Part shown: piece after piece, positions 13,288 to 20,683 of the stretch
Numbering within the stretch: position 1 is the stretch's first letter
How the letters are laid out: each line of letters opens with the position of its first letter
NCBI GenBank assembly: GCA_910579335.1
Contig: CAJTUQ010000037.1
Location: forward strand, 4,205-24,887
Source: an uncultured Dorea sp.
Lineage (GTDB): Bacteria > Bacillota > Clostridia > Lachnospirales > Lachnospiraceae
DNA length: 20,683 nt
Direction of reading: 5' to 3'
Notes under the pieces: generated by a model
The model's input: only the letters and a program-made list of their open reading frames with translations
The model's database searches: none
What the model was told of the DNA's origin: nothing
Translations under genes and position numbers: made by a program

Positions 13288-14675
13288 TGGCTGATGTATT
13301 AAAGAGAGTCCCTGTCAGGGAGCAGGATGCAAAAGAAAGAGCGGCGAACTTCGAGGAAGTCTGCTACGGCTATAATAAAGAAGAAGCGATGGAAGAGGCT
13401 GCGCGCTGCATAAACTGTAAAAATGCAAAGTGTATCACGGGGTGTCCGGTAGCCATCAATATTCCGGGATTTATCGCCCAGGTAAAGGAAGGCAATATTG
13501 AGGAAGCGTATAAGGTAATCGGAGAGTCCTCCGCACTTCCTGCGATCTGCGGCCGTGTATGCCCGCAGGAATCCCAGTGTGAGTGCAAATGTATCCGGGG
13601 CATCAAAGGAGACCCGGTATCTATCGGAAAGCTTGAGAGATTCGTTGCCGACTATGCGTTGGAGCATGATATCAAGCCTGCGAAAGCAGAAAAGACGAAC
13701 GGGCACAAGGTGGCTGTTATCGGTTCCGGCCCGTCCGGGCTTACATGCGCCGGCGACCTTGCGAAGCTCGGCTATGAGGTGACGGTATTTGAGGCGCTTC
13801 ATGAGCTTGGCGGCGTTTTGGTATACGGGATTCCGGAGTTCCGTCTTCCGAAAGAAAAAGTAGTGGAAAAAGAGATTGAAAAGGTAAAAGAGCTTGGCGT
13901 TAAGTTTGAGACAAATGTAGTAATCGGAAAATCCACGACGATCGATCAGTTAATGGAGGAAGAGAATTTTGAAGCCGTGTTTATCGGTTCCGGCGCAGGG
14001 CTTCCGATGTTTATGGGCATTCCGGGCGAGACTGCAAACGGTGTGTTCTCGGCCAACGAATATCTGACAAGAAGCAATCTTATGAAAGCTTTTGACGATG
14101 CTTATGACACTCCGATTGCAGCTGGTAAAAAGGTTGCGGTTGTGGGCGGCGGAAACGTTGCGATGGATGCGGCGAGAACGGCTCTCCGTCTCGGAGCGGA
14201 AGTACATATCGTATACCGCAGAAGCGAGGCTGAGCTTCCTGCCAGAGTGGAAGAGGTCCATCATGCGAAAGAGGAGGGCGTTATCTTTGACCTGCTCACA
14301 AACCCGAAAGAAATTCTTGTAGATGAAAACGGCTGGGTAAAAGGCATGACGGTTATTAAGATGGAGCTCGGCGAGCCGGATGCGTCCGGCAGAAGGCGTC
14401 CGGTAGAAATTCCCGGCTCCGAGTATGAGATAGAGCTTGATACCGTTATTATGTCTCTCGGTACGTCTCCGAATCCGCTCATCGCATCTACGACAAGGGG
14501 ACTTGAGACAAACCGGAGAAAATGTATTGTCGCTGAGGAGGAAAACGGCCAGACGTCAAAGGCGGCCGTATTTGCAGGCGGAGACGCCGTAACAGGCGCA
14601 GCAACGGTTATCCTTGCTATGGGAGCTGGAAAGGCTGGAGCGAAAGGTATCCATGAACTGCTGAGCAAGAAATAA
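13287..14675 (+). CDS. nfnB: NfnB-like large subunit (GltD-type FAD/NADPH, two [4Fe-4S]); often annotated NADPH-dependent glutamate synthase
   Basis: A 462-residue flavoprotein of the glutamate synthase small-subunit (GltD) family and the bifurcating-flavin partner of NfnA. The N-terminal cluster domain (about 30-130) carries CINCKNAKCITGCP and the ICGRVCPQESQCECKC stretch, enough cysteines for two [4Fe-4S] clusters. FAD binding is at VAVIGSGPSGLTCAGDLAKL (about 147-166), followed by GGVLVYGIPEFRLPK. NADPH binding is at VAVVGGGNVAMDAARTALRL (about 284-303), then EVHIVYRRSEAELPAR. The C-terminal AVFAGGDAVTGAATVILAMGAG closes the FAD domain. No glutamate synthase large subunit lies nearby, and the immediate coupling to nfnA favours the transhydrogenase role over GOGAT. 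A short leader and a hairpin (14699-14732) separate it from rlmH. Confidence 0.92.
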   Translation: MADVLKRVPVREQDAKERAANFEEVCYGYNKEEAMEEAARCINCKNAKCITGCPVAINIPGFIAQVKEGNIEEAYKVIGESSALPAICGRVCPQESQCECKCIRGIKGDPVSIGKLERFVADYALEHDIKPAKAEKTNGHKVAVIGSGPSGLTCAGDLAKLGYEVTVFEALHELGGVLVYGIPEFRLPKEKVVEKEIEKVKELGVKFETNVVIGKSTTIDQLMEEENFEAVFIGSGAGLPMFMGIPGETANGVFSANEYLTRSNLMKAFDDAYDTPIAAGKKVAVVGGGNVAMDAARTALRLGAEVHIVYRRSEAELPARVEEVHHAKEEGVIFDLLTNPKEILVDENGWVKGMTVIKMELGEPDASGRRRPVEIPGSEYEIELDTVIMSLGTSPNPLIASTTRGLETNRRKCIVAEEENGQTSKAAVFAGGDAVTGAATVILAMGAGKAGAKGIHELLSKK

Positions 14676-14698
14676 AACAAAATACAGAGTATGTGAAC

Positions 14699-14732
14699 AA
14701 TAGTGCTGCGGCAGTAAGTGCGCAGCACTATT
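14699..14732 (+). terminator. 12-bp hairpin between nfnB and rlmH
   Basis: AATAGTGCTGCG (14699-14710) pairs perfectly with CGCAGCACTATT (14721-14732), with a 10-base loop. The U tract is short (TTTA), so it may be a weak terminator or an mRNA end-protecting element. It lies 23 bases upstream of the rlmH start. Confidence 0.55.
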
Positions 14733-14755
14733 TACAGCTTAAGGAATCATATATT

Positions 14756-15235
14756 ATGAAGATTACCGTTATCAGCGTAGGAAAAATAAAAGAAAAATAT
14801 TTAAAGGAAGCCATTGCCGAATATACAAAAAGGCTGAGCAGATACTGCAGGCTTGAAATCATAGAGACTCCGGATGAAAAGACTCCGGATCATGCGCACA
14901 GTGCGTTGGAAGATACGATCCGTTCAAAAGAAGCGGAAAAAATAGTAAAACATATACGGGAAGACGCATATATTATTACATTGGAAATAGACGGGGAACA
15001 GCTCTCCTCGGAAAAACTGGCGGAAAAAATAGAAACGCTCGGCATACAGGGGCAAAGCAGCGTTGTCTTCATTATAGGAGGCTCCATCGGGCTGGGCGAA
15101 GAGGTTCTTTGCAAATCGGATTTCCGGCTGAGCTTCTCAAAAATGACATTTCCCCACCAATTGATGAGAGTTATTCTTCTTGAACAGATATACAGAAGTT
15201 TTCGAATCATTCACAAAGAGCCGTATCATAAGTAA
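14756..15235 (+). CDS. rlmH: 23S rRNA (pseudouridine-1915-N3)-methyltransferase RlmH
   Basis: A 159-residue SPOUT-family enzyme that methylates pseudouridine 1915 of 23S rRNA in the assembled 70S ribosome. The length equals that of canonical RlmH. The start KITVISVGKIKEKYLKEAI, the central LEIDGEQLSSEKLAEKI, the SAM-binding FIIGGSIGLGEEV and the C-terminal FPHQLMRVILLEQIYRSFRI ending in EPYHK are all diagnostic. The ATG at 14756 is chosen over an in-frame ATG at 14693: the upstream extension would run through the hairpin, and AAGGA lies about ten bases before 14756. Its promoter is not obvious; it may depend on read-through from nfnAB across the hairpin. Confidence 0.96.
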   Translation: MKITVISVGKIKEKYLKEAIAEYTKRLSRYCRLEIIETPDEKTPDHAHSALEDTIRSKEAEKIVKHIREDAYIITLEIDGEQLSSEKLAEKIETLGIQGQSSVVFIIGGSIGLGEEVLCKSDFRLSFSKMTFPHQLMRVILLEQIYRSFRIIHKEPYHK

Positions 15236-15299
15236 TTATGGCTTTATAATAGTAAGTTATAATTCGTGGATTTTCATACCATTCCGCCTTAAAATGTAG

Positions 15300-15305
15300 T
15301 ATAAT
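15300..15305 (+). promoter_or_regulatory. Candidate -10 box for the flotillin gene
   Basis: A TATAAT in the 108-base gap between rlmH and the flotillin gene, 39 bases before the ATG. No good -35 box is visible at 16-18 bases, so only the -10 is supported. Another TATAAT-like sequence occurs near 15258. Confidence 0.4.
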
Positions 15306-15343
15306 GTTGTCAGACAAAAATGCGCCGCAAAGGAGGATACAAT

Positions 15344-16957
15344 ATGATAAGCATGTTATTAGAAATGGCGGAAGTCATCATTCCGGCTGCAGTGGTAATT
15401 CTTCTTCTGATTGTTATCCTGATAACCGGGTATGTGAAGGCTTCACCGGATACCGCATACATAATATCCGGCCTGCGTAAACAGCCGAAGGTCTTAATCG
15501 GGAAGGCAGGAATTAAAATACCTTTTCTGGAGAAAAAGGATGAGTTGAACCTGCAGTTAATTCCGATTGACGTAAAGACGTCCAGCGCAGTGCCGACGGC
15601 GGATTACATCAATATCCGGGTAGATGCCGCCGTAAACGTAAAAATCAGTGATTCTACGGAGCGTCTGGCTCTTGCGGCACAGAACTTTCTCAATAAGCCC
15701 GTGGAATATATCGCTCAAGTTTCCAGAGAAGTGCTGGAAGGCAACATGCGTGAAATCGTCGGAAAGATGAATTTGGAAGAAATGGTTTCGGACCGTCAGA
15801 AATTTGCAAACCTGGTGAAGGAAAATGCGGAGCCGGATCTTGCGGCAATGGGACTGGATATTGTGAGCTTTAACGTCCAGAACTTTGTGGACGGCAACGG
15901 CGTCATTGAAAACCTGGGTGTTGATAATATCGTAAAAATTCAGAAAAATGCCGCGATATCGAGAGCCGAGAGCGAGAAGGAAATCGCCAGGGCGCAGGCC
16001 GTAGCAAAGAAAGAGGCCAATGATGCGCAGGTAAGCTCCGAGCTTGAGATTGCGAATGCCAAAGCAAGAGCCCAGAAGGAAAAAGCGGTAGTGCAGGCGG
16101 AAGCAACAAGGGAATCAAAAGAAGCGGAAATCAGCGCCGCTACTTTGATAGCGCAGCGGGAAAACGAACTGGAAATCCGAAAAGCGGAGCTTCAGAAGGA
16201 TGCGGACACAAAGAAGGCGATTGCCGACGCAGCTTACCAGATTCAAAAGGAGACAGAGCGTAAGACAGTGGAGATTACAACCGCCGATGCCAATCTCGCA
16301 CGCCAGGAAAAAGCCATCCTATTAAAGGAAAAAGAAGTAGAGCTTACGGAGCGGAGCTTGGAAGCGACCGTGCGCAAACAGGCGGACGCCGAAAAATATG
16401 CAAAGCAGCAGGAGTCTGACGCACGGTTGTATGAAGTACAGCGCAAGTCGGAGGCTCAGCTTTTTGAACGCCAGAAAAATGCGGAGGCGGATAAATTTGA
16501 ACGTGAAAAAGAAGCCGAAGCTTTAAAGGCGACTGCGGAAGCGGAAAAATATGCTATGGAACAGCAGGCAGAAGGTATCCGGAGCAAGGGACTTGCAGAA
16601 GCGGAAGCGATTAAGGCAAAAGCGCTTGCCGAGGCCGAGGGTATAGAAAAGAGAGCGGAAGCCATGAAACAGATGGGCGAGGCGGCTATTCTGGAAATGT
16701 ATTTCAAGGCAATGCCGGAGATTGCGCGAAACATTGCCGAGCCGCTCGCCAAAGTGGATAAAATCACAATGTACGGCGACGGCAATTCATCCAAGCTGGT
16801 AAAGGATATCGTCGGAACGCTTACGCAAGTATCAGACGGCCTTAAGGAGTCTACCGGCGTTGATCTGCAGTCCGTGTTATCCGGTTTTGTGGGGATGAAG
16901 GTGGCAAGCGATATCCAGCAGGTAAAAGAGGCGAAAGCCGGTGGGAATGAGGAATAA
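15344..16957 (+). CDS. Flotillin-like SPFH (band 7) membrane protein
   Basis: A 537-residue flotillin, the bacterial scaffold of ordered membrane microdomains (Bacillus FloT/YuaG is about 510 residues). One N-terminal membrane segment (about 8-30, IIPAAVVILLLIVILITGY) is followed by the SPFH domain (about 33-200, with INIRVDAAVNVKISDSTERLALAAQNFL and VSREVLEGNMREIVGKMNLEEMV). A very long Ala/Glu/Lys-rich coiled coil covers about 205-435, with repeated EAEA/AEAEA units. The C-terminal flotillin region is AILEMYFKAMPEIARNIAEPLAKVDKI. ATG 15344 follows AAAGGAGG and is preferred over an in-frame ATG at 15320, which would place that ribosome site inside the gene. The usual NfeD partner gene is not adjacent. 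The next gene starts 31 bases downstream, so the two may share a transcript. Confidence 0.93.
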   Translation: MISMLLEMAEVIIPAAVVILLLIVILITGYVKASPDTAYIISGLRKQPKVLIGKAGIKIPFLEKKDELNLQLIPIDVKTSSAVPTADYINIRVDAAVNVKISDSTERLALAAQNFLNKPVEYIAQVSREVLEGNMREIVGKMNLEEMVSDRQKFANLVKENAEPDLAAMGLDIVSFNVQNFVDGNGVIENLGVDNIVKIQKNAAISRAESEKEIARAQAVAKKEANDAQVSSELEIANAKARAQKEKAVVQAEATRESKEAEISAATLIAQRENELEIRKAELQKDADTKKAIADAAYQIQKETERKTVEITTADANLARQEKAILLKEKEVELTERSLEATVRKQADAEKYAKQQESDARLYEVQRKSEAQLFERQKNAEADKFEREKEAEALKATAEAEKYAMEQQAEGIRSKGLAEAEAIKAKALAEAEGIEKRAEAMKQMGEAAILEMYFKAMPEIARNIAEPLAKVDKITMYGDGNSSKLVKDIVGTLTQVSDGLKESTGVDLQSVLSGFVGMKVASDIQQVKEAKAGGNEE

Positions 16958-16988
16958 AACAAAAATATTTGAGAGTGGTGGAAAGATT

Positions 16989-18851
16989 ATGAAAAAATGG
17001 AGACCTAAATTTCAAAAAGTGATTGCGGCTATGGCGGCAGCCATTCTGCTGGCCGGAAGCGCAGAGTACTGCACGGTGCTTTCCGTGCAGGCGCAGGAGG
17101 CGGACGGGGATGAAAGGGAAGCAGAAACCACGGAAGGCACCGGGCAAACGGGTGCGGACGATGCGAGCGTCTTTCCCGCAGAGCCGGAGGTTTCGGATGG
17201 CGAAGAAGAACTGACACAGGAGTTGCTCCTTACATTTGACGAGCTTCCGGACAATGACGAGTTGATAGAAGGCTATATTGAGCGCCTGTTTTACGGAGAA
17301 GCAAATACCGGTATTTCTACATACGGAATCGTCGGCGATAAAAGGCTGACAGATAAAAACGAGAAAAAAATTTATACGGAATTAAAAGAGGCGGTAAAAC
17401 AGATTGCGGCCGGGACAAGGACAAATACGATAATTACGGTGAGCGGGCTGGAATTAACTCTACAGACATGGGGAGACTCATCGAAAAAGGCCGTGTCCTA
17501 TCTGATGATGGACTGCCCTTATGATTTGTACTGGTATAATAAAAGTCCGGGAGGAGGATACCAAATTCAATGTCAATATAACAAATATACCGAAAAGGTC
17601 AGTGCAATAACCTTTTCATTCAGCGTGGCAAAAGAATACCAGGGAGGCAGCGCAACAGAGACAAATGCGGGTCTGACAAGTGCGGCGACAAAAGCTGCTG
17701 CAAGGGCCAAAGGAATTGTCACGGCGCACGCCGCAGAGCCGGACCGCGAGAAGCTGACCAGCTATATGCAGGAAATCTGTAATTTGACAGACTATAATTA
17801 TGATGCGTTAGAGCCTGGTACGGCATACGGGAATCCGTGGCAGCTGGTCTGGGTATTTGACGGCGATGCGGCGACAAAGGTCGTGTGCGAAGGATATTCA
17901 AAAGCATTTCAGTATCTGTGCGATTTATCAGCATTTGGCGCCGGCACGGAATGCTATACCGTTACGGGAAAGATGAACGGCGGCGGACATATGTGGAATA
18001 TCGTCACCTTGAACGGGAAAAATTATCTGGCGGACGTGACAAACTCCGACAGCGGAACCATTGGCTTTCAGGGCGGGCTGTTTCTCGCTCTCCCAAGCGG
18101 CGGAACCGTGGATTCGGGATATACGTTTACGGCCGGGAACCAGTCCATTTCGTATGTGTATGATTCCGGCGATATCTCGCTGCTAGGCAGAGAGATATTG
18201 AGCCTGCCCGGCACAAATGAGGCAGACAAAGGCACCGCTCGGCCGGAAGAGTCTCCTTCCACACAGCCAGAAGATCCGGATACAAAAAATCAGGCGCCGA
18301 AAGCGGCGGCACTCAGCCTTAACGGGCAGAAATTGAAGGATAATGCAGTATTAAAAGTAACCTTTAAAAAGAAATATGCCTTTAAAGCGTCAGTTACCGA
18401 TGCGGAAGGCAGGGACATTACCGGCAGCAGCAACGTGACATGGTCTTCATCGAACAAAAAAGTAGCGACTGTCAGCCCAAGCGGAAAGGTAACGGTCAAG
18501 AAAAAAGCGGGGATCGTTACAATTACCGCAAGTACAGACAATGGAAAAACAGCCCGGATTAAGTTGAAAGCAGGGAAAGGAATCGTAAAAGCTTCAAAAG
18601 TAAAAATTACTGCCGAGAGCAAAACGATGAATCTCAAGACGAGGAAAACCCAGACGCTAAAAGCGGTTGTATCCCCCGCAAGCGCCGCCAACCGGAAAGT
18701 TACATGGAAATCTTCCAATAAAAAGATTGCCACTGTCAACTCTAAGGGAAAGGTAACTGCGAAAAAAGCAGGAACCGTAAAGATTACTGCCACGGCTAAG
18801 GACGGCAGCAAGAAAAAGGCTGTGATAAAAATTAAAATAAGGAAAAAGTAG
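16989..18851 (+). CDS. Secreted transglutaminase-like protein with C-terminal Ig-like (Big_2) repeats
   Basis: A 620-residue exported protein. A signal peptide (about 1-36, KKWRPKFQKVIAAMAAAILL with probable cleavage near VQAQ) is followed by an acidic low-complexity stretch (about 37-85) and a region of unknown fold (about 90-235). A transglutaminase-like/cysteine-protease domain follows, with VCEGYSKAFQYL (C300), GGHMWNIVTLNGKNYLADVTN (H334, D349): an intact Cys-His-Asp triad. After a Pro/Glu/Ser linker come two lysine-rich Big_2-type domains, with WSSSNKKVATVSPSGKVTV and WKSSNKKIATVNSKGKVTA. No LPXTG or lipobox is present, so attachment, if any, may rely on the basic repeats. The start at ATG 16989 is chosen because it begins the signal peptide; a GTG at 16941 would overlap the flotillin gene. 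Crosslinking or peptidase activity cannot be told apart here. Confidence 0.86.
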   Translation: MKKWRPKFQKVIAAMAAAILLAGSAEYCTVLSVQAQEADGDEREAETTEGTGQTGADDASVFPAEPEVSDGEEELTQELLLTFDELPDNDELIEGYIERLFYGEANTGISTYGIVGDKRLTDKNEKKIYTELKEAVKQIAAGTRTNTIITVSGLELTLQTWGDSSKKAVSYLMMDCPYDLYWYNKSPGGGYQIQCQYNKYTEKVSAITFSFSVAKEYQGGSATETNAGLTSAATKAAARAKGIVTAHAAEPDREKLTSYMQEICNLTDYNYDALEPGTAYGNPWQLVWVFDGDAATKVVCEGYSKAFQYLCDLSAFGAGTECYTVTGKMNGGGHMWNIVTLNGKNYLADVTNSDSGTIGFQGGLFLALPSGGTVDSGYTFTAGNQSISYVYDSGDISLLGREILSLPGTNEADKGTARPEESPSTQPEDPDTKNQAPKAAALSLNGQKLKDNAVLKVTFKKKYAFKASVTDAEGRDITGSSNVTWSSSNKKVATVSPSGKVTVKKKAGIVTITASTDNGKTARIKLKAGKGIVKASKVKITAESKTMNLKTRKTQTLKAVVSPASAANRKVTWKSSNKKIATVNSKGKVTAKKAGTVKITATAKDGSKKKAVIKIKIRKK

Positions 18852-18871
18852 CAGAAAAATAAAGAGGTTGG

Positions 18872-18917
18872 ACTACCGGCTTTGTATGATAGACAGAGCC
18901 GGTAGTTTTGTGTTTTT
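18872..18917 (+). terminator. Intrinsic terminator after the transglutaminase-like gene
   Basis: ACTACCGGCT (18872-18881) pairs with AGCCGGTAGT (18897-18906), followed by TTTGTGTTTTT. The stem is GC-rich and perfect with a 15-base loop, which contains a possible inner TGT/ACA pairing. Confidence 0.85.
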
Positions 18918-18937
18918 ACAACTTCGATACATTTCCG

Positions 18938-18968
18938 TTGAATTTTTGAAATTTGCTTCCGGTAGAAT
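18938..18968 (+). promoter_or_regulatory. Tentative asnB promoter (TTGAAT / 19 bp / TAGAAT)
   Basis: TTGAAT (18938-18943) and TAGAAT (18963-18968) are 19 bases apart, which is long for this promoter class. The -10 overlaps a short palindrome CGGTA-GAA-TACCG (18960-18972) that could be an operator. A terminator just upstream implies that a promoter must exist in this 160-base gap. Confidence 0.35.
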
Positions 18969-19011
18969 ACCGTCATACAAGTTTTCAATTAGCAAAAGAG
19001 GAGAGATAAGT

Positions 19012-20683
19012 ATGTGCGGAATATGCGGGATTATTGGAAATACGGATAACAAGGAACCGGTGCTTAAAAAAATGATGAAAGCCATTGAGCACCGCGGGCC
19101 GGACGGAAGTGAGAGCTACGTGGCAAAGGAGGCGGCGCTCGGCTTTCAGAGGCTTGGCATTATCGACCTTGACACGGGTATGCAGCCCATGTTTAACGAG
19201 GATGGGAGTAAAGTTCTTGTTTTTAACGGAGAAATTTACAATTACTGGATTTTAAAGGAAATGCTGGCTCAAAAAGGCCATGTTTTCCAGACAGCCTCTG
19301 ATTCGGAGGTTCTATTGCATGGATATGAAGAATTTGGAGAAAAAATGCTTTACAAGCTCCGTGGGATGTTCGGATTCGCAGTCTGGGACGAGGAAAGGAA
19401 AGAACTTTTTGCTGCCCGCGACTTTTTTGGAATCAAGCCTTTTTACTATGCGGTTATCAACGGAACGCTGGTGTTTGCTTCAGAGATTAAAAGCATCCTT
19501 GCGTATCCGGGGTGCAGGCGGCAGCTGAACGAGGATGCGCTGGAGCAGTACCTGTCTTTTCAGTACTCTGTGCTGCCGGAGACTTTTTTTAAAGGAATCT
19601 ACAAACTTCTTCCGGGCCATTACCTCACTTATAAGAACCAGAAGGTTCAAATCGTGCGCTATTTTGATGCTTCTCTGGAACCAAAGCGGTATGAGGAGAA
19701 AGCTCATGCGCTCAATGATGTGCGGGATATTATGAAACAATCGGTGCGAAGACATTTAATCAGTGACGTGGAGGTAGGGAGCTTTCTGTCCGGGGGTGTG
19801 GATTCGGGGCTGATTGCCGCCATTTCCGGATGTGTTAAGACCTTTACCGTAGGCTTTTTGGGGGAGGGAGGCTTGTATGATGAGACAGCGGATGCAAAGG
19901 AGCTTGCAGATACGCTTCATCTGGAGAATAAGTGCCGTTATATAGAAAAAGCGGAATTTGAAAAGGCGCTTCCAAAGGTGATGTACTATCTTGATGAACC
20001 ATCCGGAGATGCATCGGCGGTAGCTCTCTACTTTCTTGCTCAGGAGGCGTCTAAGGAAGTAAAGGTCGTCCTGTCCGGAGAAGGTTCGGATGAAATTTTC
20101 GGAGGCTACAATATTTACCGGGAGCCCTTGACACTCAGATGGGTAGACTGGCTTCCGTTAAGCTTCCGCAAGAAACTGGCGGTTATGGTCAAAAAGCTTC
20201 CAAAAGCGGTAAAAGGGAGGGGCTATCTTATTCGGGCGGCACTTCCGATAGAAGAACGGTATATCGGAAATGCATATATCTTCCATGAGGAAGAAAAAGC
20301 GCGCCTTTTAAAACGGAAAGCGGAAAGACATCCGAAGGAGGTGCTTGGAGAGACGTATGCTGCCGTAAGGCATTTAAGCGATGCCGAGCAGATGCAGTCG
20401 GTGGATTTAAAATACTGGCTTCCGGGAGATATCCTGCAGAAAGCGGACAGAATGAGCATGGCGCATTCGCTGGAGCTTCGGGTGCCGTTTCTTGACTGGG
20501 ATGTATTTCGAATCGCTAAGGAGCTTCCGTGCCAAATGAAGCTTTGCCGCCATACGACAAAATATATCCTGCGCCAGGCTGCGGGCGGCTATCTTCCCAG
20601 ATATGCTGCCTCAAAGAAAAAACGTGGTTTTCCTGTCCCTATCCGCAACTGGCTTAAGGAGGAAGACTGGTATGAGAAGATAA
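19012..20683 (+). CDS. asnB: Asparagine synthetase B (glutamine-hydrolysing), 3' end cut by window
   Basis: The first 557 residues of a class II asparagine synthetase (full length usually about 610-640), which makes asparagine from aspartate, glutamine and ATP. The N-terminal glutamine amidotransferase has the nucleophile Cys2 (start CGICGIIGNTD), AIEHRGPDGS, LGFQRLGIIDL and FNGEIYNY. The synthetase domain carries the ATP-pyrophosphatase loop SGGVDS (260-265), VVLSGEGSDEIFGGY and YWLPGDILQKADRMSMAHSLE, with RVPFLD. The frame is open to the last base, so no stop is seen. GAGGAG seven to eight bases before ATG 19012 is the ribosome site. The family also contains enzymes that amidate cell-wall or natural-product substrates, but the motifs and the lack of neighbouring biosynthetic genes favour plain asparagine synthesis. 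Confidence 0.95.
   Translation, partial: MCGICGIIGNTDNKEPVLKKMMKAIEHRGPDGSESYVAKEAALGFQRLGIIDLDTGMQPMFNEDGSKVLVFNGEIYNYWILKEMLAQKGHVFQTASDSEVLLHGYEEFGEKMLYKLRGMFGFAVWDEERKELFAARDFFGIKPFYYAVINGTLVFASEIKSILAYPGCRRQLNEDALEQYLSFQYSVLPETFFKGIYKLLPGHYLTYKNQKVQIVRYFDASLEPKRYEEKAHALNDVRDIMKQSVRRHLISDVEVGSFLSGGVDSGLIAAISGCVKTFTVGFLGEGGLYDETADAKELADTLHLENKCRYIEKAEFEKALPKVMYYLDEPSGDASAVALYFLAQEASKEVKVVLSGEGSDEIFGGYNIYREPLTLRWVDWLPLSFRKKLAVMVKKLPKAVKGRGYLIRAALPIEERYIGNAYIFHEEEKARLLKRKAERHPKEVLGETYAAVRHLSDAEQMQSVDLKYWLPGDILQKADRMSMAHSLELRVPFLDWDVFRIAKELPCQMKLCRHTTKYILRQAAGGYLPRYAASKKKRGFPVPIRNWLKEEDWYEKI

Noticed and set aside
14693..14755. Upstream ATG start for rlmH
   Set aside because: It would translate the hairpin region and add 21 residues to a family with a nearly invariant 159-residue length.
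16941..16988. GTG start for the transglutaminase-like gene overlapping the flotillin gene
   Set aside because: It would put 16 polar residues before a normal signal peptide that begins at ATG 16989.
16989..17100. Lipoprotein signal in the transglutaminase-like protein
   Set aside because: The only cysteine near the signal peptide follows SAEY, which is not a lipobox; a normal signal peptidase site (VQA-Q) fits better.
18290..18988. Long hydrophobic open frame on the - strand opposite the Ig-like repeats
   Set aside because: Its hydrophobicity mirrors the Lys-rich codons of the Big_2 domains, it crosses the terminator, and it has no ribosome site or family resemblance.
1..20683. Search for CRISPR arrays, tRNA/rRNA genes, transposases, prophage or toxin-antitoxin pairs
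   Set aside because: None could be supported by eye. Intergenic gaps are all under 250 bases and the genes are core or surface functions.

Overview
The window is a chromosomal stretch from an anaerobic, low-to-mid GC Firmicute, most likely a gut Clostridia of the Lachnospiraceae type. This rests on several features: the tepA-ftsK/spoIIIE gene order also known from Bacillus; formate-tetrahydrofolate ligase next to FolD; an NfnAB-type electron-bifurcating transhydrogenase; an iron alcohol dehydrogenase behind what look like clostridial Rex operators; and many AGGAGG-type ribosome binding sites. All recognised genes lie on the + strand. No tRNA, rRNA, CRISPR array, transposase, phage gene or defence island was seen. 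The first gene may be cut at its 5' end, and the last (asnB) runs off the right edge.

Layout. 1-3652: a CorC-type CBS protein, the YebC regulator, a CFI-box protein of unknown function, and MetY (O-acetylhomoserine sulfhydrylase). The last three are tightly spaced and probably co-transcribed. 3663-6910: a hairpin that buries the next ribosome binding site, then the ClpP-like TepA, a strong promoter, a 22-bp stem-loop in the leader, and FtsK/SpoIIIE. 6951-10890: one-carbon enzymes Fhs and FolD, then a membrane protein with a zinc ribbon, a triplicated 45-bp repeat, TPR-like helices and two chitobiase-C-terminal-like domains. 10935-14675: a redox block with an Fe-ADH under two probable Rex operators, a strong terminator, then nfnA-nfnB under their own promoter. 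14699-20683: rlmH, a flotillin-like SPFH protein, a secreted transglutaminase-like protein with Ig-like (Big_2) repeats, a terminator, and asparagine synthetase B.

The genes link mainly through one-carbon and redox metabolism. Fhs and FolD interconvert formate and methylene-THF using NADP(H). NfnAB exchanges electrons between NADH, NADPH and ferredoxin. The ADH disposes of NADH, and its promoter carries sites resembling those of the NADH sensor Rex.

Most of the window is ordinary core genome, and I do not see a convincing new multi-gene system. The most novel material is regulatory and structural: the ftsK leader hairpin, the RBS-sequestering hairpin before tepA, the paired Rex-like operators, the repeat-bearing zinc-ribbon membrane protein, and the orphan CFI-box protein.
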